From: Planctomycetota bacterium | Lineage (GTDB): Bacteria; Planctomycetota; UBA1135; GCA-002686595 | NCBI GenBank assembly: GCA_020853575.1 | Contig: JADYYP010000036.1 | Location: 78,441 to 142,440 of the forward strand | Direction of reading: 5' to 3' | Length of the DNA: 64,000 bases | In this document: positions 8,925 through 20,584 of the stretch, piece by piece | Position numbering within the stretch: the first letter of the stretch is position 1 | Layout: each line of letters begins with the position of its first letter | Program-made: the position numbers and the translations under genes | The notes under the pieces: generated by a model | What the model saw: the letters and a program-made list of their open reading frames with translations, nothing else | What the model was told of the DNA's origin: nothing | Databases searched by the model: none

Positions 8925-9995
8925 TCAGACGTGGGCCGAGGCGCGCGAGCGCAGCTCCGCGCACACCATGTCCCCGACTTCCTGCGTGTTGTGGGCTCCG
9001 GTGTGCACGCCCTTGAGGCGCTTGGTGCGCAACAAGTCCGCAACCACGGTTTCGATCGACTGCGCGGCGGACTTCTCGCCCAGGTAGTCGAGCATCATCG
9101 CTCCCGCGAGGATCGCGGCGACCGGGCTGGAGACGTTCTTGCCGGCATATTTGGGCGCCGAGCCGTGGATCGGCTCGAACAGCGAGACATGGCCCGGGTT
9201 CAGGTTCCCGGAAGCCGCGATGCCCATGCCGCCCTGCACCATCGCGCCCAGGTCCGTGATGATGTCGCCGAACAGGTTGGTGGTGACCGCCACGTCGAAC
9301 CACTCGGGGTTCTTGACCATCCACATGCAGGCGGCATCGATGTAAGCGTGGTCGGTCTTGACGTCGGGGTATTCCCTGGAGACGTCGGCGAACACGCGCG
9401 TCCACAGATCCTGCGCACGTACCGCGTTGGCCTTGTCGATCAGCGTCAGCTGCTTGCGCGCGCGCCCGCGCGCGAGGTCGAAGGCATAGCGGATCACGCG
9501 CTCGACTCCGTGGCGCGTGTACACCATCGTCTGCACGGCCACTTCGGTGGCGTGTCCCTTGTGGGTGAATCCGTGCGAGCCCGAGTAGGCGTCCTCGGTG
9601 TTCTCGCGCACGATCACCATGTCGACGTGCTCCGGACGCTTGTCCTTGAGCGGGCACAGGGACTCGTCGAACAGCTTGATCGGCCGCAGATTGACGTACA
9701 GGTCGAGGTCGAAGCGGCACTTGGCGATGATGCCGTACTCGATCAGGCCCACCGGCACGCGCGGGTCACCGATCGCGCCCAGGTAGATCGCCTGCTTCTG
9801 CTTGACCTCGTTGAAGGCCGCCTCGGGGAAGATCTCCTTGGTCGCGAGGTAGTGCTCGGTGCCGAAGGGATACTCGGTGCGGCGCACGCGGAAACCGAAG
9901 ATCTCGGCCGCCGCATCGACGACTTTCAGCGCCTCGCGCGTGACCTCGGGACCGATGCCGTCGCCGGCGATGACTGCGATGTTGTACTCGGACAT
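8925..9995 (-). CDS. leuB: Isocitrate/isopropylmalate dehydrogenase family protein, probable 3-isopropylmalate dehydrogenase
   Basis: The product is 356 residues, full length for the NAD-dependent beta-decarboxylating dehydrogenase family. Landmarks: [12 protein letters not shown] at the N-terminus, [12 protein letters not shown] (substrate arginine), [13 protein letters not shown], the metal-binding [13 protein letters not shown] and the NAD-binding [15 protein letters not shown]. Isopropylmalate dehydrogenase oxidises and decarboxylates 3-isopropylmalate in leucine synthesis. The gene lies 22 bp downstream of a fused isopropylmalate dehydratase-like gene, which supports LeuB. However, the RENTE motif and the [13 protein letters not shown] and [17 protein letters not shown] segments look more like tartrate/D-malate dehydrogenases than the RELTGG type of classical LeuB, so the exact substrate is less certain than the family. 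Confidence 0.72.
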   Translation of the reverse strand: MSEYNIAVIAGDGIGPEVTREALKVVDAAAEIFGFRVRRTEYPFGTEHYLATKEIFPEAAFNEVKQKQAIYLGAIGDPRVPVGLIEYGIIAKCRFDLDLYVNLRPIKLFDESLCPLKDKRPEHVDMVIVRENTEDAYSGSHGFTHKGHATEVAVQTMVYTRHGVERVIRYAFDLARGRARKQLTLIDKANAVRAQDLWTRVFADVSREYPDVKTDHAYIDAACMWMVKNPEWFDVAVTTNLFGDIITDLGAMVQGGMGIAASGNLNPGHVSLFEPIHGSAPKYAGKNVSSPVAAILAGAMMLDYLGEKSAAQSIETVVADLLRTKRLKGVHTGAHNTQEVGDMVCAELRSRASAHV

Positions 9996-10017
9996 GGGGA
10001 GCGACTCAGCGAAGGTG

Positions 10018-12024
<2,007 letters not shown>

Positions 12025-12027
12025 CGC

Positions 12028-13233
12028 TCAGGCCCTCGGGTTGCGCACGAGCATCGCGATGCCCTGGCCACCGCCGATGCACGCCGAGGCGATGCCGAAG
12101 CGCTTCTGCGAGCGCCGCAATTCGTACATCAAGGTCAGCACCAGACGCGTGCCCGTCGCTCCCAACGGATGCCCCAGACTGATCGCACCGCCGTTGACGT
12201 TGCAACGCTCGCGGTCGAGGCCGAGTTCCTTCTCGCAGGCCAAATACTGCGCGCTGAAGGCCTCGTTGATCTCGATGCGGTCCACGTCGGAGAGCTTGAC
12301 CTTGGCGCGCTCGAGGCAGGCGCGGATCGCCGGCACGGGACCGATGCCCATCTCGCGCGGATCGACGCCGACGACCGCCCAGGCGACGATCTGGCCCCAC
12401 ACGTCGAGCTTGTCCGCTGCCGCGCGGTCCGCGGTGGTCACGACCACCGCCGCCGCTCCGTCGACGATGCCGCTGGCGTTGCCCGCGGTCACCGTGCCGT
12501 CCTTGCCGAACGCCGCGCGCAGCTTGGAGAGCGCCTCGAGGCTGGTGTCGGGCTTGATGTGGTCGTCGGTGTCGACGAGTTCCTCGCCCTTGCGCCCCTT
12601 GATCGCGACCGGCTCGATTTCCTCGGCGAAGCGCCGCTCTTTCACCGCCGCGGCGCCGAGCTGATGGCTGCGCAGCGCGTAGCGATCCTGCTCGTCGCGC
12701 GAGATCGACAGGCGCTTGGCGAGATTCTCGGCGGTCTGCGCCATGAACAGGTCCGCGAGCGGGTCCTTGAGACTGCCGAAGAGCATGTCGACGAGCTGCG
12801 GCTGCACGCCGAACGGAATGCCGGCGCGCGTGCCGTACATGCAGAACGGCGCTTGCGACATGTTCTCCATGCCGCCCGCGAGCGCCAGCTTGGACTCGTC
12901 GAGCAGCAGCATCTGAGCCGCGTTGACGATCGACTGGATGCCCGAGCCGCACAGGCGGTTGACGGTCAGGCCTCCGGCCGCTTGTGGCGCGCCGGCGCGC
13001 AGACCGACGTGGCGCGCGCCGTAGATCGCGTCGGCGCTGGTCTGCAGCGCGTTGCCGATCACGACGTGGTCGACCGCGTCCGAGGGCACCTTGGCCCGCT
13101 GCAGCGCGTGCTTGCAGGCGTGGGCCGCGAGCTCGATCGCGCTCGTGTCCTTGAACTTGCCGTAGCCCGGCGTTCCGACGTATTCGCACATCGGGGTGCG
13201 TGCACCGCCGACGATGACCAGTTCCTTGCTCAT
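12028..13233 (-). CDS. Acetyl-CoA C-acyltransferase (thiolase)
   Basis: The product is 401 residues with the full thiolase signature: nucleophile Cys95 in NRLCGSGIQ, GGMENMSQAPF, NEAFSAQYLA, the catalytic His in [16 protein letters not shown] and the C-terminal Cys in ACIGGGQG. It condenses two acetyl-CoA or cleaves 3-oxoacyl-CoA. The start is the ATG at 13233; the longer frame upstream is a shadow of the crotonase gene. It ends 3 bp before the aconitase-family gene and begins about 100 bp after the crotonase gene on the same strand, so it may have its own promoter in that gap or be part of the larger operon. Degradative versus biosynthetic preference cannot be read from sequence alone. Confidence 0.93.
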   Translation of the reverse strand: MSKELVIVGGARTPMCEYVGTPGYGKFKDTSAIELAAHACKHALQRAKVPSDAVDHVVIGNALQTSADAIYGARHVGLRAGAPQAAGGLTVNRLCGSGIQSIVNAAQMLLLDESKLALAGGMENMSQAPFCMYGTRAGIPFGVQPQLVDMLFGSLKDPLADLFMAQTAENLAKRLSISRDEQDRYALRSHQLGAAAVKERRFAEEIEPVAIKGRKGEELVDTDDHIKPDTSLEALSKLRAAFGKDGTVTAGNASGIVDGAAAVVVTTADRAAADKLDVWGQIVAWAVVGVDPREMGIGPVPAIRACLERAKVKLSDVDRIEINEAFSAQYLACEKELGLDRERCNVNGGAISLGHPLGATGTRLVLTLMYELRRSQKRFGIASACIGGGQGIAMLVRNPRA

Positions 13234-13334
13234 GGAGAATCCATCCTCACAACGCGGGTGCGCGAGCTCGGCCGTCGAGCCGCTCTCGGAACCCTCGATC
13301 CCCAAACGTCCCCTGGTGAACGATTCCGGGCGCT

Positions 13335-14117
13335 CTAGGCGCCCTTGAAGTTGGCCTTGCGCTTCTCGAGGAAGGCCGCCATGCCTTCGCGCATGTCCTC
13401 GGTGGTCGAGGCCAGCCCGAACATGTCGGACTCGATCACCTCGCCCTCCTGCTGGCTCATGTTCAGGCCGCGTCGGATCGTCTCCATCGCCAGCCGCAGC
13501 GCGACCGGCCCCTTGGAGAGGATGCCGCGCATCAGCTTGAGCGTGCCGTCGCGCAATTCCGCGGGCTCGAACAGGCGATTGATCACGCCGACGCGCCAGG
13601 CTTCCTCGGCGCTGAACATCTCGCCCGTGAGCACCCACTCACGCGCCACGCCCGGACCGGCGATGCGCGCCAGGCGCTGCGTGCCGCCGTAGCCCGGGAT
13701 GATGCCCAACGAAACCTCGGGCAAGCCGAGCTTGGCGCTCTTCGACGCCGTGCGCAGCGTGCACGCCAGCGCGAGCTCGCATCCACCGCCCAGTGCGAAG
13801 CCATTGACCATCGCGATCGAGGGCTTGCCCAGCACCTCGAGGCGCGCGAACACCTGCTGGCCGAAATAGGCCACGTCCTTGGCTTCGAGCGCTTTCATCT
13901 TGGCCAGCTCGTTGATGTCGGCGCCGGCCACGAAGGCCTTGTCGCCGGCGCCGGTGAGCACGACGCCCTTGACCGCCGCGTCGTCGCGCAGCGCATCGAA
14001 GCACGTCGCCAATTCGCGCAGCGTCAGCGCGTTGAGCGCGTTGAGCACCTTGGGGCGATTGAGCGTGACGAGCGCGATCCCGTCGACGTTTTCGAGCAGC
14101 AGATTCTCGAAGCTCAT
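13335..14117 (-). CDS. Enoyl-CoA hydratase (crotonase family)
   Basis: The product is 260 residues, normal for single-domain crotonases. The oxyanion-hole segments AFVAGADI and GFALGGGCELA are present. Both acid/base residues of true hydratases are there: Glu114 in GGGCELALAC and Glu134 in LGLPEVSLGIIPGYGGTQRL. It hydrates trans-2-enoyl-CoA (for example crotonyl-CoA) to 3-hydroxyacyl-CoA. The ATG at 14117 overlaps the stop of the upstream cyclophilin gene (ATGA), showing translational coupling. With the dehydrogenase and thiolases around it, it completes a short-chain beta-oxidation set. It is the only crotonase in this window and could also serve the B12-mutase operon at 42-50 kb. Confidence 0.93.
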   Translation of the reverse strand: MSFENLLLENVDGIALVTLNRPKVLNALNALTLRELATCFDALRDDAAVKGVVLTGAGDKAFVAGADINELAKMKALEAKDVAYFGQQVFARLEVLGKPSIAMVNGFALGGGCELALACTLRTASKSAKLGLPEVSLGIIPGYGGTQRLARIAGPGVAREWVLTGEMFSAEEAWRVGVINRLFEPAELRDGTLKLMRGILSKGPVALRLAMETIRRGLNMSQQEGEVIESDMFGLASTTEDMREGMAAFLEKRKANFKGA

Positions 14118-14632
14118 TGGGCCTTCGCCTGCGGCCCCGGCCGCTGGATGCTGACCTTCTCGATCTTGACCGGCTTCACCGGCTTGGAGTTCTCGCCGCC
14201 GCGGATGGTGGGCGCGGTCGCGATCTTGTCGAGCGTCTCGGCGCCAGCGCTCAACTTGCCGAAGGCGGTGTACTGCCGGTCGAGGAAGCGCGCGTCGCCG
14301 TGGCAGATGAAGAACTGCGAGCCGGCCGAGTTGGGGTCGCTCGAGCGCGCCATCGAGAGCACGCCCTTGGTGTGCGGCGTGTCGTTGAATTCCGCCTTGA
14401 TCTTGTAGCCGGGCCCGCCCATGCCGCTGCCCTCGGGGCAACCGCCTTGGATCATGAAGCCCGGGATCGTGCGGTGGAACACGGTGCCGTCGTAGAAGCC
14501 CTTTTCGGCGAGCTTCACGAAGTTCTCGACGTGACCGGGGGCCTTGTCGGGAAAGAACTCCAGCGTCATCGGACCCGCGCTGGTTTCGAGCACGGCGGTG
14601 ACGCCGCTGAGCGGATGCTGCTTGTCGGCCAT
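14114..14632 (-). CDS. Peptidyl-prolyl cis-trans isomerase, cyclophilin type (cytoplasmic)
   Basis: The product is 172 residues, a single cyclophilin domain without a signal peptide. Conserved active-site elements are FHRTIPGFMIQGG (catalytic Arg, Phe, Met, Gln), SMARSSDPNSAGSQFFI and the FGKLSAGAETLDKIA strand. It catalyses cis-trans isomerisation of X-Pro bonds during folding. It is 19 bp downstream of a second, exported cyclophilin gene and overlaps the crotonase gene by 4 bp. The two cyclophilins probably arose by duplication, given the shared GTxFHRxIPxFMIQGG core. Confidence 0.93.
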   Translation of the reverse strand: MADKQHPLSGVTAVLETSAGPMTLEFFPDKAPGHVENFVKLAEKGFYDGTVFHRTIPGFMIQGGCPEGSGMGGPGYKIKAEFNDTPHTKGVLSMARSSDPNSAGSQFFICHGDARFLDRQYTAFGKLSAGAETLDKIATAPTIRGGENSKPVKPVKIEKVSIQRPGPQAKAQ

Positions 14633-14651
14633 GGTGGCGAATCCTCGGTGT

Positions 14652-15605
14652 TCACTTGTCTTTGGTCGGGCCAGGCAGCGAGCCGCCGGGGCCGGTCGCG
14701 GTTTGGCTGGGCTTGGGGTCGACCCAACTCGGTAGCTTCACCACCAGCGCGCGCTCGATCTTCTGCGGGCTCGTGGGACGATCGTTGGGACCGCGCGTGG
14801 CGATGATCTTGTCGACGACGTCGAGACCGAGCACGGTCTCACCGAAGGCCGAATACTGACCGTCGAGGTGCGGCGCGGCGCCGTGCATGATGAAGAACTG
14901 GCACGAGGCCGAGTTCGGATCGGACGTGCGCGCGGCCGAGAGCACGCCGCGCAGGTGCTTGACCGCCGGGTTGAACTCGGCCTTGAGCTGGCGCGGGCCG
15001 TTGCCCGAGCCACTGCCCGTCGGGTCGCCACCTTGGATCATGAACTGCGGGATCACGCGGTGGAACGTGGTGCCGTCGTAGAACTTCGTGTAGGCCAGAT
15101 CGAAGTAGTTGCGCGAGTGCTCGGGCGCGATGTGCGGCCACAGACGCACCAAGATGTCGCCGCGGTTGGTCTGCAGCAGCACCATGTACTTGGAGAGCTC
15201 GTCCAAGGGCATGGTCATGAAGTTCAAGTCGGCCGGCGCGCCCTCGATCGACTTGACCGTCACCGCAGGCGTGTCGACCACTTCGCTGGCATAGCCCAGC
15301 TTGAACTCGGCGCCGCTCTGCAAGTAGGTCCCGAGGTCCACACTGCCCGTGAGCGTGAAACCCGGCGGCAAGTTGAGCGTGCCTTGATCCTCGCGCTTGG
15401 CCAGCGCCTTGCCGTCGACGGTGAACGCCGAGGGCGTGAGCAGCCAGCTCGAGACCACCGTGCCGTCCTTGGGCGCGGTGATTTCGATCGCGACTTTGAA
15501 GGGTTGCCCAGCGACGAACATGCTGGGCGCGTTCCAACGAACCTCGGGACCGCCGACGGGCGCGGCGACCAAGGTCGACAGCGAAGCCAGGAGCGAGAGC
15601 ATCAT
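14652..15605 (-). CDS. Exported peptidyl-prolyl cis-trans isomerase, cyclophilin type
   Basis: The product is 317 residues. It starts with a hydrophobic signal segment ([19 protein letters not shown]), followed by a ~115-residue beta-rich region of unknown role (residues ~20-135). The C-terminal cyclophilin domain (~136-300) carries [19 protein letters not shown] and [19 protein letters not shown]. The active-site Arg, Phe and Gln are all kept, so it should be an active periplasmic prolyl isomerase. The ATG at 15605 overlaps the stop of the hydroxyacyl-CoA dehydrogenase gene (4 bp), so it is translationally coupled to a metabolic gene. The tail is Pro/Gly/Ser-rich. Confidence 0.9.
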   Translation of the reverse strand: MMLSLLASLSTLVAAPVGGPEVRWNAPSMFVAGQPFKVAIEITAPKDGTVVSSWLLTPSAFTVDGKALAKREDQGTLNLPPGFTLTGSVDLGTYLQSGAEFKLGYASEVVDTPAVTVKSIEGAPADLNFMTMPLDELSKYMVLLQTNRGDILVRLWPHIAPEHSRNYFDLAYTKFYDGTTFHRVIPQFMIQGGDPTGSGSGNGPRQLKAEFNPAVKHLRGVLSAARTSDPNSASCQFFIMHGAAPHLDGQYSAFGETVLGLDVVDKIIATRGPNDRPTSPQKIERALVVKLPSWVDPKPSQTATGPGGSLPGPTKDK

Positions 15606-16495
15606 ACGCGCTTGTCACCTTCCCACTTGTAGAAGCCTTGACCCGTCTTGCGGCCGAGCTTGCCCTGCTTGACGAGGTCGCGCAGCAGCGTCGGCACCGC
15701 GAACGACGGGTCGTTCGGATAACGCTTGGTCCAGCCTTCGACGATGAACAACGTCGTGTCCAGTCCGACGTAGTCGGTCAGCTCGATCGGCCCCATCGGA
15801 TAGCCGCAGCCGAGCTTCATCGCGGTGTCGATGTCCTGGGCGCTGGCATCGCCGCGCTCGAGCATCTTCATCGCCTCGGCCATGTACGGAACGAGCAGTC
15901 GGTTGACCACGAAGCCCGGAGTGTCCTTGCACGACACGGCGGTCTTGCCACAGGCCTCGCCGAACGCGCGCGCTTGAGCGAACACGTCGTCCTCGGTCTT
16001 CGCGGTGCGCACGACCTCGACCAGCTTCATCAGTTGCACGGGATTGAAGAAGTGCAGTCCGACGAAGCGCTCGGGACGCCCCGAGGCCTGCGCCATGTCG
16101 GTGATGGGGAACGAGCTCGTGTTCGAGGCGAAGATCGTCGACGGCTTGCACAGCGCGCCGAGCTCCTTGAAGAGCTGCTTCTTGACGTCGAGGTTCTCGA
16201 CGATCGCTTCGATCACCAGGTCGCAATCGGCGAGCGTCTTGCGGTCGGTCGAGCCCACGATGCGCGCGCGCGTCTCGCTGGCCTTGGCCTGTGCCGCTTC
16301 GGCAGTGGCTTTGCCGTCCTTGACGGACTTCTCGGCCAACTTGGCCAGGCTCTTGTCGATGCGCGCGAGCCCGCCGTCGAGGAACTTCTGCTCCGCCTCG
16401 ACCGCGACGACTTGGAAGCCGCCCTGGGCAGCCACTTGGACGATGCCGTGCCCCATCAGGCCACAGCCGACGACGCCGACTTTCTGGATGGTCAT
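15602..16495 (-). CDS. 3-hydroxybutyryl-CoA dehydrogenase
   Basis: The product is 297 residues, typical for the short HBD/PaaH type. The N-terminus has the NAD-binding fold ([21 protein letters not shown]). The middle has the catalytic pair SNTSSFPIT (Ser/Asn) and [18 protein letters not shown] (His), and the C-terminal domain has [17 protein letters not shown]. It interconverts 3-hydroxybutyryl-CoA and acetoacetyl-CoA. The ATG at 16495 was chosen because it starts the fold; the upstream part of the open frame is antisense shadow. It lies 14 bp after a thiolase gene and overlaps the exported cyclophilin gene. A second paralogue is at 48093-48944. Confidence 0.93.
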   Translation of the reverse strand: MTIQKVGVVGCGLMGHGIVQVAAQGGFQVVAVEAEQKFLDGGLARIDKSLAKLAEKSVKDGKATAEAAQAKASETRARIVGSTDRKTLADCDLVIEAIVENLDVKKQLFKELGALCKPSTIFASNTSSFPITDMAQASGRPERFVGLHFFNPVQLMKLVEVVRTAKTEDDVFAQARAFGEACGKTAVSCKDTPGFVVNRLLVPYMAEAMKMLERGDASAQDIDTAMKLGCGYPMGPIELTDYVGLDTTLFIVEGWTKRYPNDPSFAVPTLLRDLVKQGKLGRKTGQGFYKWEGDKRV

Positions 16496-16509
16496 GAGCT
16501 CTACTCTTC

Positions 16510-17715
16510 TCAGGTTCGTTCGAACGCCGTCGCCAGTCCGAGCCCACCGCTGATGCACAGCGTGGCCAACCCGTTCTGCGCGCCGCGGCGCTTCATCTCG
16601 TGCAACAGCGTCACCACGATGCGCGTGCCGGTGCACCCGATCGGGTGGCCCAGGCTGATCGCACCGCCGTTGACGTTGACTCGCTCCATCGGCAGCTCGA
16701 GCTCGCGGTGGCACGCCAGCACCTGCGCGGCGAAAGCCTCGTTGAGCTCGATCAAGTCGTAGTCGCCGACGCGCAGCCCGTTCTTGAGCTCGAGCTTGCG
16801 CACGGCGGGAACCGGGCCGATGCCCATCACCTCCGGCGGGACGCCGGCCTCGGTGGCGAAGCCCAGCGTGGCCAGCGGCTCGAGCCCGAGTTGCTCGGCG
16901 CGCGTCGCGGTCATGACGAGCAAGGCCGCGGCGCCATCGGTGATGCCACTGGCGTTGCCTGCCGTGACCGTACCCGACTTGGCATCGAACACCGGCGGCA
17001 GCTTCGACAGATCCGCGAGGGTTGCGTTGTCACGCGCGTGCTCGTCGTGCTCGAAGCGCGTCGTTCCCTTCTTGGTCGCGATCTCGATTCCGACCAACTC
17101 GTCGACGAAGCGACCGGCCGCGCGCGCCGCCTGCGACTTGAGCTGGCTGTGGAGCGCGAACTCGTCCTGCGCGGCGCGCGAGATGCCCAGGTCGCGCGCG
17201 AGCTTCTCCGCCGTCTCGCCCATCACCATTTTCGACAGCGGACACACGAAGCCGTCCTTGTACATCCCGTCGACCACCGGTTGGTGCCCCAAGCGATAGC
17301 CTTTGCGGAAGTCCGGCAACATGAACGGCAGGCGGCTCATCGACTCGGTGCCGCCGGCGATGGCGACCTCGTAGCGTCCCAGGCGAATGCCGTCGGCGAC
17401 GAGATTGAGCGCTTTGAGGCCCGAGCCGCAGGCCATGTTGACGGTCCAGGCCGGCACCTCCACTGGGACTCCCGCGCGCACGGCGATCTGGCGCCCGACG
17501 TTGGGACCGCCGCCGGCCTGCCGGCCGTTTCCGATCACCACCTCGCCCACGCTCGCCGGATCGATCGCAGAACGCGCGAGCAGCGCGGAGACGACCGCGG
17601 TCCCCAAGTCGGCCGCCGAGTGATCCGCCAGGCTGCCCAGGAACTTCCCGATCGGCGTGCGCACGGCGTGGGTGATCACCACGGCCGGACCTTGCGGGCG
17701 CGAAGCCTTGGACAA
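16510..17715 (-). CDS. Acetyl-CoA C-acetyltransferase (thiolase)
   Basis: The product is 401 residues. Nucleophile Cys96 lies in [11 protein letters not shown], followed by [39 protein letters not shown] (catalytic His) and TLCISGGLG (second Cys). I chose the TTG at 17713-17715 because AGGAGG sits 6 nt before it and no ATG or GTG gives the right N-terminus; the longer frame upstream is not thiolase-like. It forms acetoacetyl-CoA from acetyl-CoA or the reverse. It is the first gene of the minus-strand array that continues with the hydroxybutyryl-CoA dehydrogenase 14 bp on, so the promoter should lie just upstream of 17715. Confidence 0.92.
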   Translation of the reverse strand: MSKASRPQGPAVVITHAVRTPIGKFLGSLADHSAADLGTAVVSALLARSAIDPASVGEVVIGNGRQAGGGPNVGRQIAVRAGVPVEVPAWTVNMACGSGLKALNLVADGIRLGRYEVAIAGGTESMSRLPFMLPDFRKGYRLGHQPVVDGMYKDGFVCPLSKMVMGETAEKLARDLGISRAAQDEFALHSQLKSQAARAAGRFVDELVGIEIATKKGTTRFEHDEHARDNATLADLSKLPPVFDAKSGTVTAGNASGITDGAAALLVMTATRAEQLGLEPLATLGFATEAGVPPEVMGIGPVPAVRKLELKNGLRVGDYDLIELNEAFAAQVLACHRELELPMERVNVNGGAISLGHPIGCTGTRIVVTLLHEMKRRGAQNGLATLCISGGLGLATAFERT

Positions 17716-18058
17716 AGGGTGCCTCCTCGGCGGACGGATGGGACGGGGACGGCGGAACCCGTGGGTCAGGCCCCGCTGAGACCGATTCCGAGCGCGGTCT
17801 CCTGGGCAGTCGCGCAGGGTCCGCGTCGAATTCGAGGGGCAGCCACAATAGGAGGGTGGCCGCAAGGGCGCAAGAACGGCCCCCGAGAGGATCGCCCGAT
17901 ACGCAGGACACCGGAGCCTTCGTAGGTCGCACTACGCCGAAGGACGCTGCGCACTGCGCCCCGGTCGTCATGGAGTCAGGGCGCGCTGGCCCGGATCGTC
18001 TCGGGCTCTGGATCATTCGCCGGGAGCTCCGGCGCCACCCACAACCCACCTACCTCGC
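17716..18058. other. Divergent intergenic region, no gene seen
   Basis: This 343-bp stretch separates the thiolase operon (minus) from the outer-membrane-like protein gene (plus), so it should contain two divergent promoters. I found no convincing -10/-35 pair and no coding pattern. An imperfect inverted repeat lies around 17919-17946 (CCTTCGTAG and CTACGCCGAAGG). Confidence 0.4.
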
Positions 18059-18086
18059 ATGAAGAGCACTCAAAACACTCTGCTGT

Positions 18087-18947
18087 TTGGCCCTCGCGTC
18101 CGCTGCCCTCGTTCCCTGCGCCGTGTCCTGCATGGCGACAGCGCCGGCGGCCCAGGCCCCCGCCGCGAGCTGGCGCGATCGACTGATCGAGCCGGTGACC
18201 GCGCCGACGACCTTCGAGAGCCCGGTGATCGACACCCAGGTTCGCCCGATCTTCATCCGCCACGAGATCCCCTCCGACGCGGCCACGGGCAAGGGCCGCG
18301 CGACGGTGATCGCGGTTCAAGCCCGCGTCGCAGTCACCGAGGACCTGGCGATCATCGCCGTCAAGGACGGCTGGATCGACCTGCGGACCCAGGCCTTCCC
18401 GGACGACACCGGGTATGCCGACGTCGCAGCCGGCGTGAAGTACTCGTTCTTCAAGGACGCGCAGGCCGGCACGCTGGTCACCGGCGGCCTGGTGTACGAG
18501 ACCGACATGGGCAACGGCGAGGTCTTCCAGGGCAACGGCGACGGCGTGATCCGCCCGTTCGTCAGCGCCGGCCACGCCATGGGCAAGTTCAACTTCCTGG
18601 GCGAGCTGGCCTACAACTGGGTGCTCGACGACAAGAACGAGAGCACCTCCTACGACTGGCACTTGCACTGCTCCTACGACTGGATGAAGTGCGTCGTCCC
18701 GCTGGTCGAGATCAACGGCATCGAGTGGACCGACGGCGGCGAGGGCCTGGCGATCGACGACGAAGGTGGCGATCTGATCAACCTCGGCTCGCAGAACGTC
18801 GACGGCTCGGTGGTCAGCGGCGCGATCGGCGCGCGCTTCCCCTACTCGGCGAACCTCAGCTTCGGTCTGGGCTACGAATGGCCGTTGTCGACGCGTGGTG
18901 ACCTGCTCGACGAGCGCATCACGTTCGACGCGGTGTGGAGCTTCTGA
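18087..18947 (+). CDS. Putative outer-membrane beta-barrel lipoprotein (N-terminus apparently frameshifted)
   Basis: The product from the TTG at 18087 is 286 residues. It is beta-rich with alternating segments (VAAGVKYSFFKDAQAGTLVT, GAIGARFPYSANLSFGLGYE) and ends in Phe (FDAVWSF), all typical of outer-membrane barrels. No family was recognised. The N-terminus is odd: the upstream ATG at 18059 encodes MKSTQNTLLF in another frame. Removing one T from the TTT at 18086-18088 would join it to LALASAALVPCAVSC, giving a normal signal peptide with an AVSC lipobox. No ribosome binding site precedes the TTG. I infer either a base-call error or a real frameshift; the true gene probably spans 18059-18947. 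Confidence 0.65.
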   Translation: MALASAALVPCAVSCMATAPAAQAPAASWRDRLIEPVTAPTTFESPVIDTQVRPIFIRHEIPSDAATGKGRATVIAVQARVAVTEDLAIIAVKDGWIDLRTQAFPDDTGYADVAAGVKYSFFKDAQAGTLVTGGLVYETDMGNGEVFQGNGDGVIRPFVSAGHAMGKFNFLGELAYNWVLDDKNESTSYDWHLHCSYDWMKCVVPLVEINGIEWTDGGEGLAIDDEGGDLINLGSQNVDGSVVSGAIGARFPYSANLSFGLGYEWPLSTRGDLLDERITFDAVWSF

Positions 18948-19058
18948 GCCCACGCACGGACGGATCCTCGAGCCAGGGCGGCGAGTCTGCGGCCACGCGA
19001 CTCGCCGCCCTGGCCCTTTCGAGCGGCGCGTGCGGACGCGATACTGGCGCTCGCCGCC

Positions 19059-19952
19059 TTGGACACGCATCCGAATCAACTCCTGCGCGCGGAGCCTGAG
19101 CCTCCGCCCGCAGAACGCGAGCTCGCCACCTTTGCCTCGCTGCTCGCCGACGAGTCGCCGGTGGTCCATGGCGCCGTGTGCGCCGAGTTGGAGCGCCGCG
19201 GTCGCGCAGCGCTTCCGTTGCTGCGCAAGATCGCCGTGCGGGGCGATGCCCGCGCCCGATCACGCGCCCGCACATTGCTGGTGCGCGCCGGCCGCGAGCG
19301 CATCGCACGGCGCATGATCGCCTTCGCGCTCTCGGACTACGCCGACCTCGAACGCGGGCTGCTGCTGATGAGTCGCTTCGAGGAGCCCGGGCTCGATCTG
19401 CGGCCCTACGTGCTGGCCATCGATGCCATGGCGGCGGAGGTCCTGCGGCGCGTGGACGCGCGGCGTGGGCTCGACGGCCGCGCCAAGGTGCTCACCGAGT
19501 ACCTCGGCCGCGAGTTGGGCTACCGGGGTGACAGCGACGACTACCACCACCCCGACAACGTGTATCTGCACCGCGCGATCGTGCGCAAGCGCGGGCTGCC
19601 CCTGACGCTGACAGCGATCTACCTTTTGGTCGCGCGCCGCGCCAAGATCCGCGCTTCGGCGGTGGCACTGCCGGGCCATGTGGTGCTGCGTGTCTACGAA
19701 GAGGACGGGCGCTCGACCATCATCGATCCGTTCGACGCCGGAAGCGTGCTCAGCGAGCGCGACTGTCTCGAGTACCTCGCGCAACACGGCCTGCCGTTCC
19801 AACCGCGCTGGTTCGACGACACCGCCGAGGTCCCACTGTGGACGCGCCACGTCCACAACCTGCGCAAGTCCTATCGACGGCGTGGGCTCGAGCGAGAAGT
19901 GCGCTGGCTGGACCTGTTGATCGTCGCGCTCGAGCGTCGCACGAGTGCCTGA
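19059..19952 (+). CDS. SirB1/transglutaminase-like family protein
   Basis: The product is 297 residues. The C-terminal two-thirds match the SirB1 (transglutaminase-like 2) family: YHHPDNVYLHRAIVRKRG, LPLTLTAIYLLVARRA, LPGHVVLRVYEEDGR, FDAGSVLSERDC. The N-terminal ~90 residues are a short alpha-helical repeat region (LLADESPVVHGAVCAELER). The usual catalytic Cys of transglutaminases is not evident at LTLTAIYLL, as in other SirB1 proteins, so a binding or regulatory role is likely. The TTG at 19059 is the only upstream start; no strong ribosome binding site is visible. The stop overlaps the ATG of the next gene (TGATG), so the two are coupled. Confidence 0.82.
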   Translation: MDTHPNQLLRAEPEPPPAERELATFASLLADESPVVHGAVCAELERRGRAALPLLRKIAVRGDARARSRARTLLVRAGRERIARRMIAFALSDYADLERGLLLMSRFEEPGLDLRPYVLAIDAMAAEVLRRVDARRGLDGRAKVLTEYLGRELGYRGDSDDYHHPDNVYLHRAIVRKRGLPLTLTAIYLLVARRAKIRASAVALPGHVVLRVYEEDGRSTIIDPFDAGSVLSERDCLEYLAQHGLPFQPRWFDDTAEVPLWTRHVHNLRKSYRRRGLEREVRWLDLLIVALERRTSA

Positions 19953-20584
19953 TGCAGCCCTGCGACGCGACGTACTCCGGTCACGGTTCGTCCCCGGGGG
20001 CCATCGTCCCGATGTTCCCGTTGCCCGGCGTATTCCTGTTCCCCGGGACGATCATGCCGCTGCACATCTTCGAGCCGCGCTACCGGCAGATGATCGAGGA
20101 CTCACTCGACGGTCCCGGGCGCATCGTGATGGCAACCGTGCTCGAGGGACAGGACGGAGATCTGCGCGGCTCGCCGCCGGTGCACCACATCGGAGGGCTG
20201 GGCGAAATCGTGCGCCACGAGCGTTTGCCCGACGGGCGCTTCTTGATCCTGCTCGCGGGCCTGACGCGCGTCTTGCTGCGCGAGGTGCCCTCCGATCGCC
20301 TCTACCGCCGCGTCGAGGCCATTGCGTTGCGCGAGATCGCCGCCACACCGGCGCGCGAGGCCGAGTTGCGCCCGCAACTCTTGCGCGCCATCGCGCAACG
20401 CTCCAAGGAGCCGGTCGAGATCCCCAACGACATGCCGCTCGGCCAGATCGCGGATCTGTTGCTCACACGGCTCGGCCTCGAGCCCAGCCGCATGCAGGAG
20501 CTCTTCTCGCTGACCAAGGTCGACGACCGTTCTCGCAGCGCGCTCGAGGAGCACGCGCGCCGCGCGCGCGGCAATCGCGATTGA
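19952..20584 (+). CDS. Lon N-terminal substrate-binding domain protein
   Basis: The product is 210 residues and consists of a stand-alone LON substrate-binding (PUA-like) domain: PMFPLPGVFLFPGTIMPLHI and FEPRYRQMIEDSL at the start, then GLGEIVRHERLPDGRFLILL and GLTRVLLREV. There is no ATPase or protease domain. Proteins of this type are common in bacteria; the function is not established. The ATG at 19952 overlaps the SirB1 stop codon, so the two are a coupled pair. The last helix (DRSRSALEEHARRARGNRD) is charged. Confidence 0.88.
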   Translation: MQPCDATYSGHGSSPGAIVPMFPLPGVFLFPGTIMPLHIFEPRYRQMIEDSLDGPGRIVMATVLEGQDGDLRGSPPVHHIGGLGEIVRHERLPDGRFLILLAGLTRVLLREVPSDRLYRRVEAIALREIAATPAREAELRPQLLRAIAQRSKEPVEIPNDMPLGQIADLLLTRLGLEPSRMQELFSLTKVDDRSRSALEEHARRARGNRD

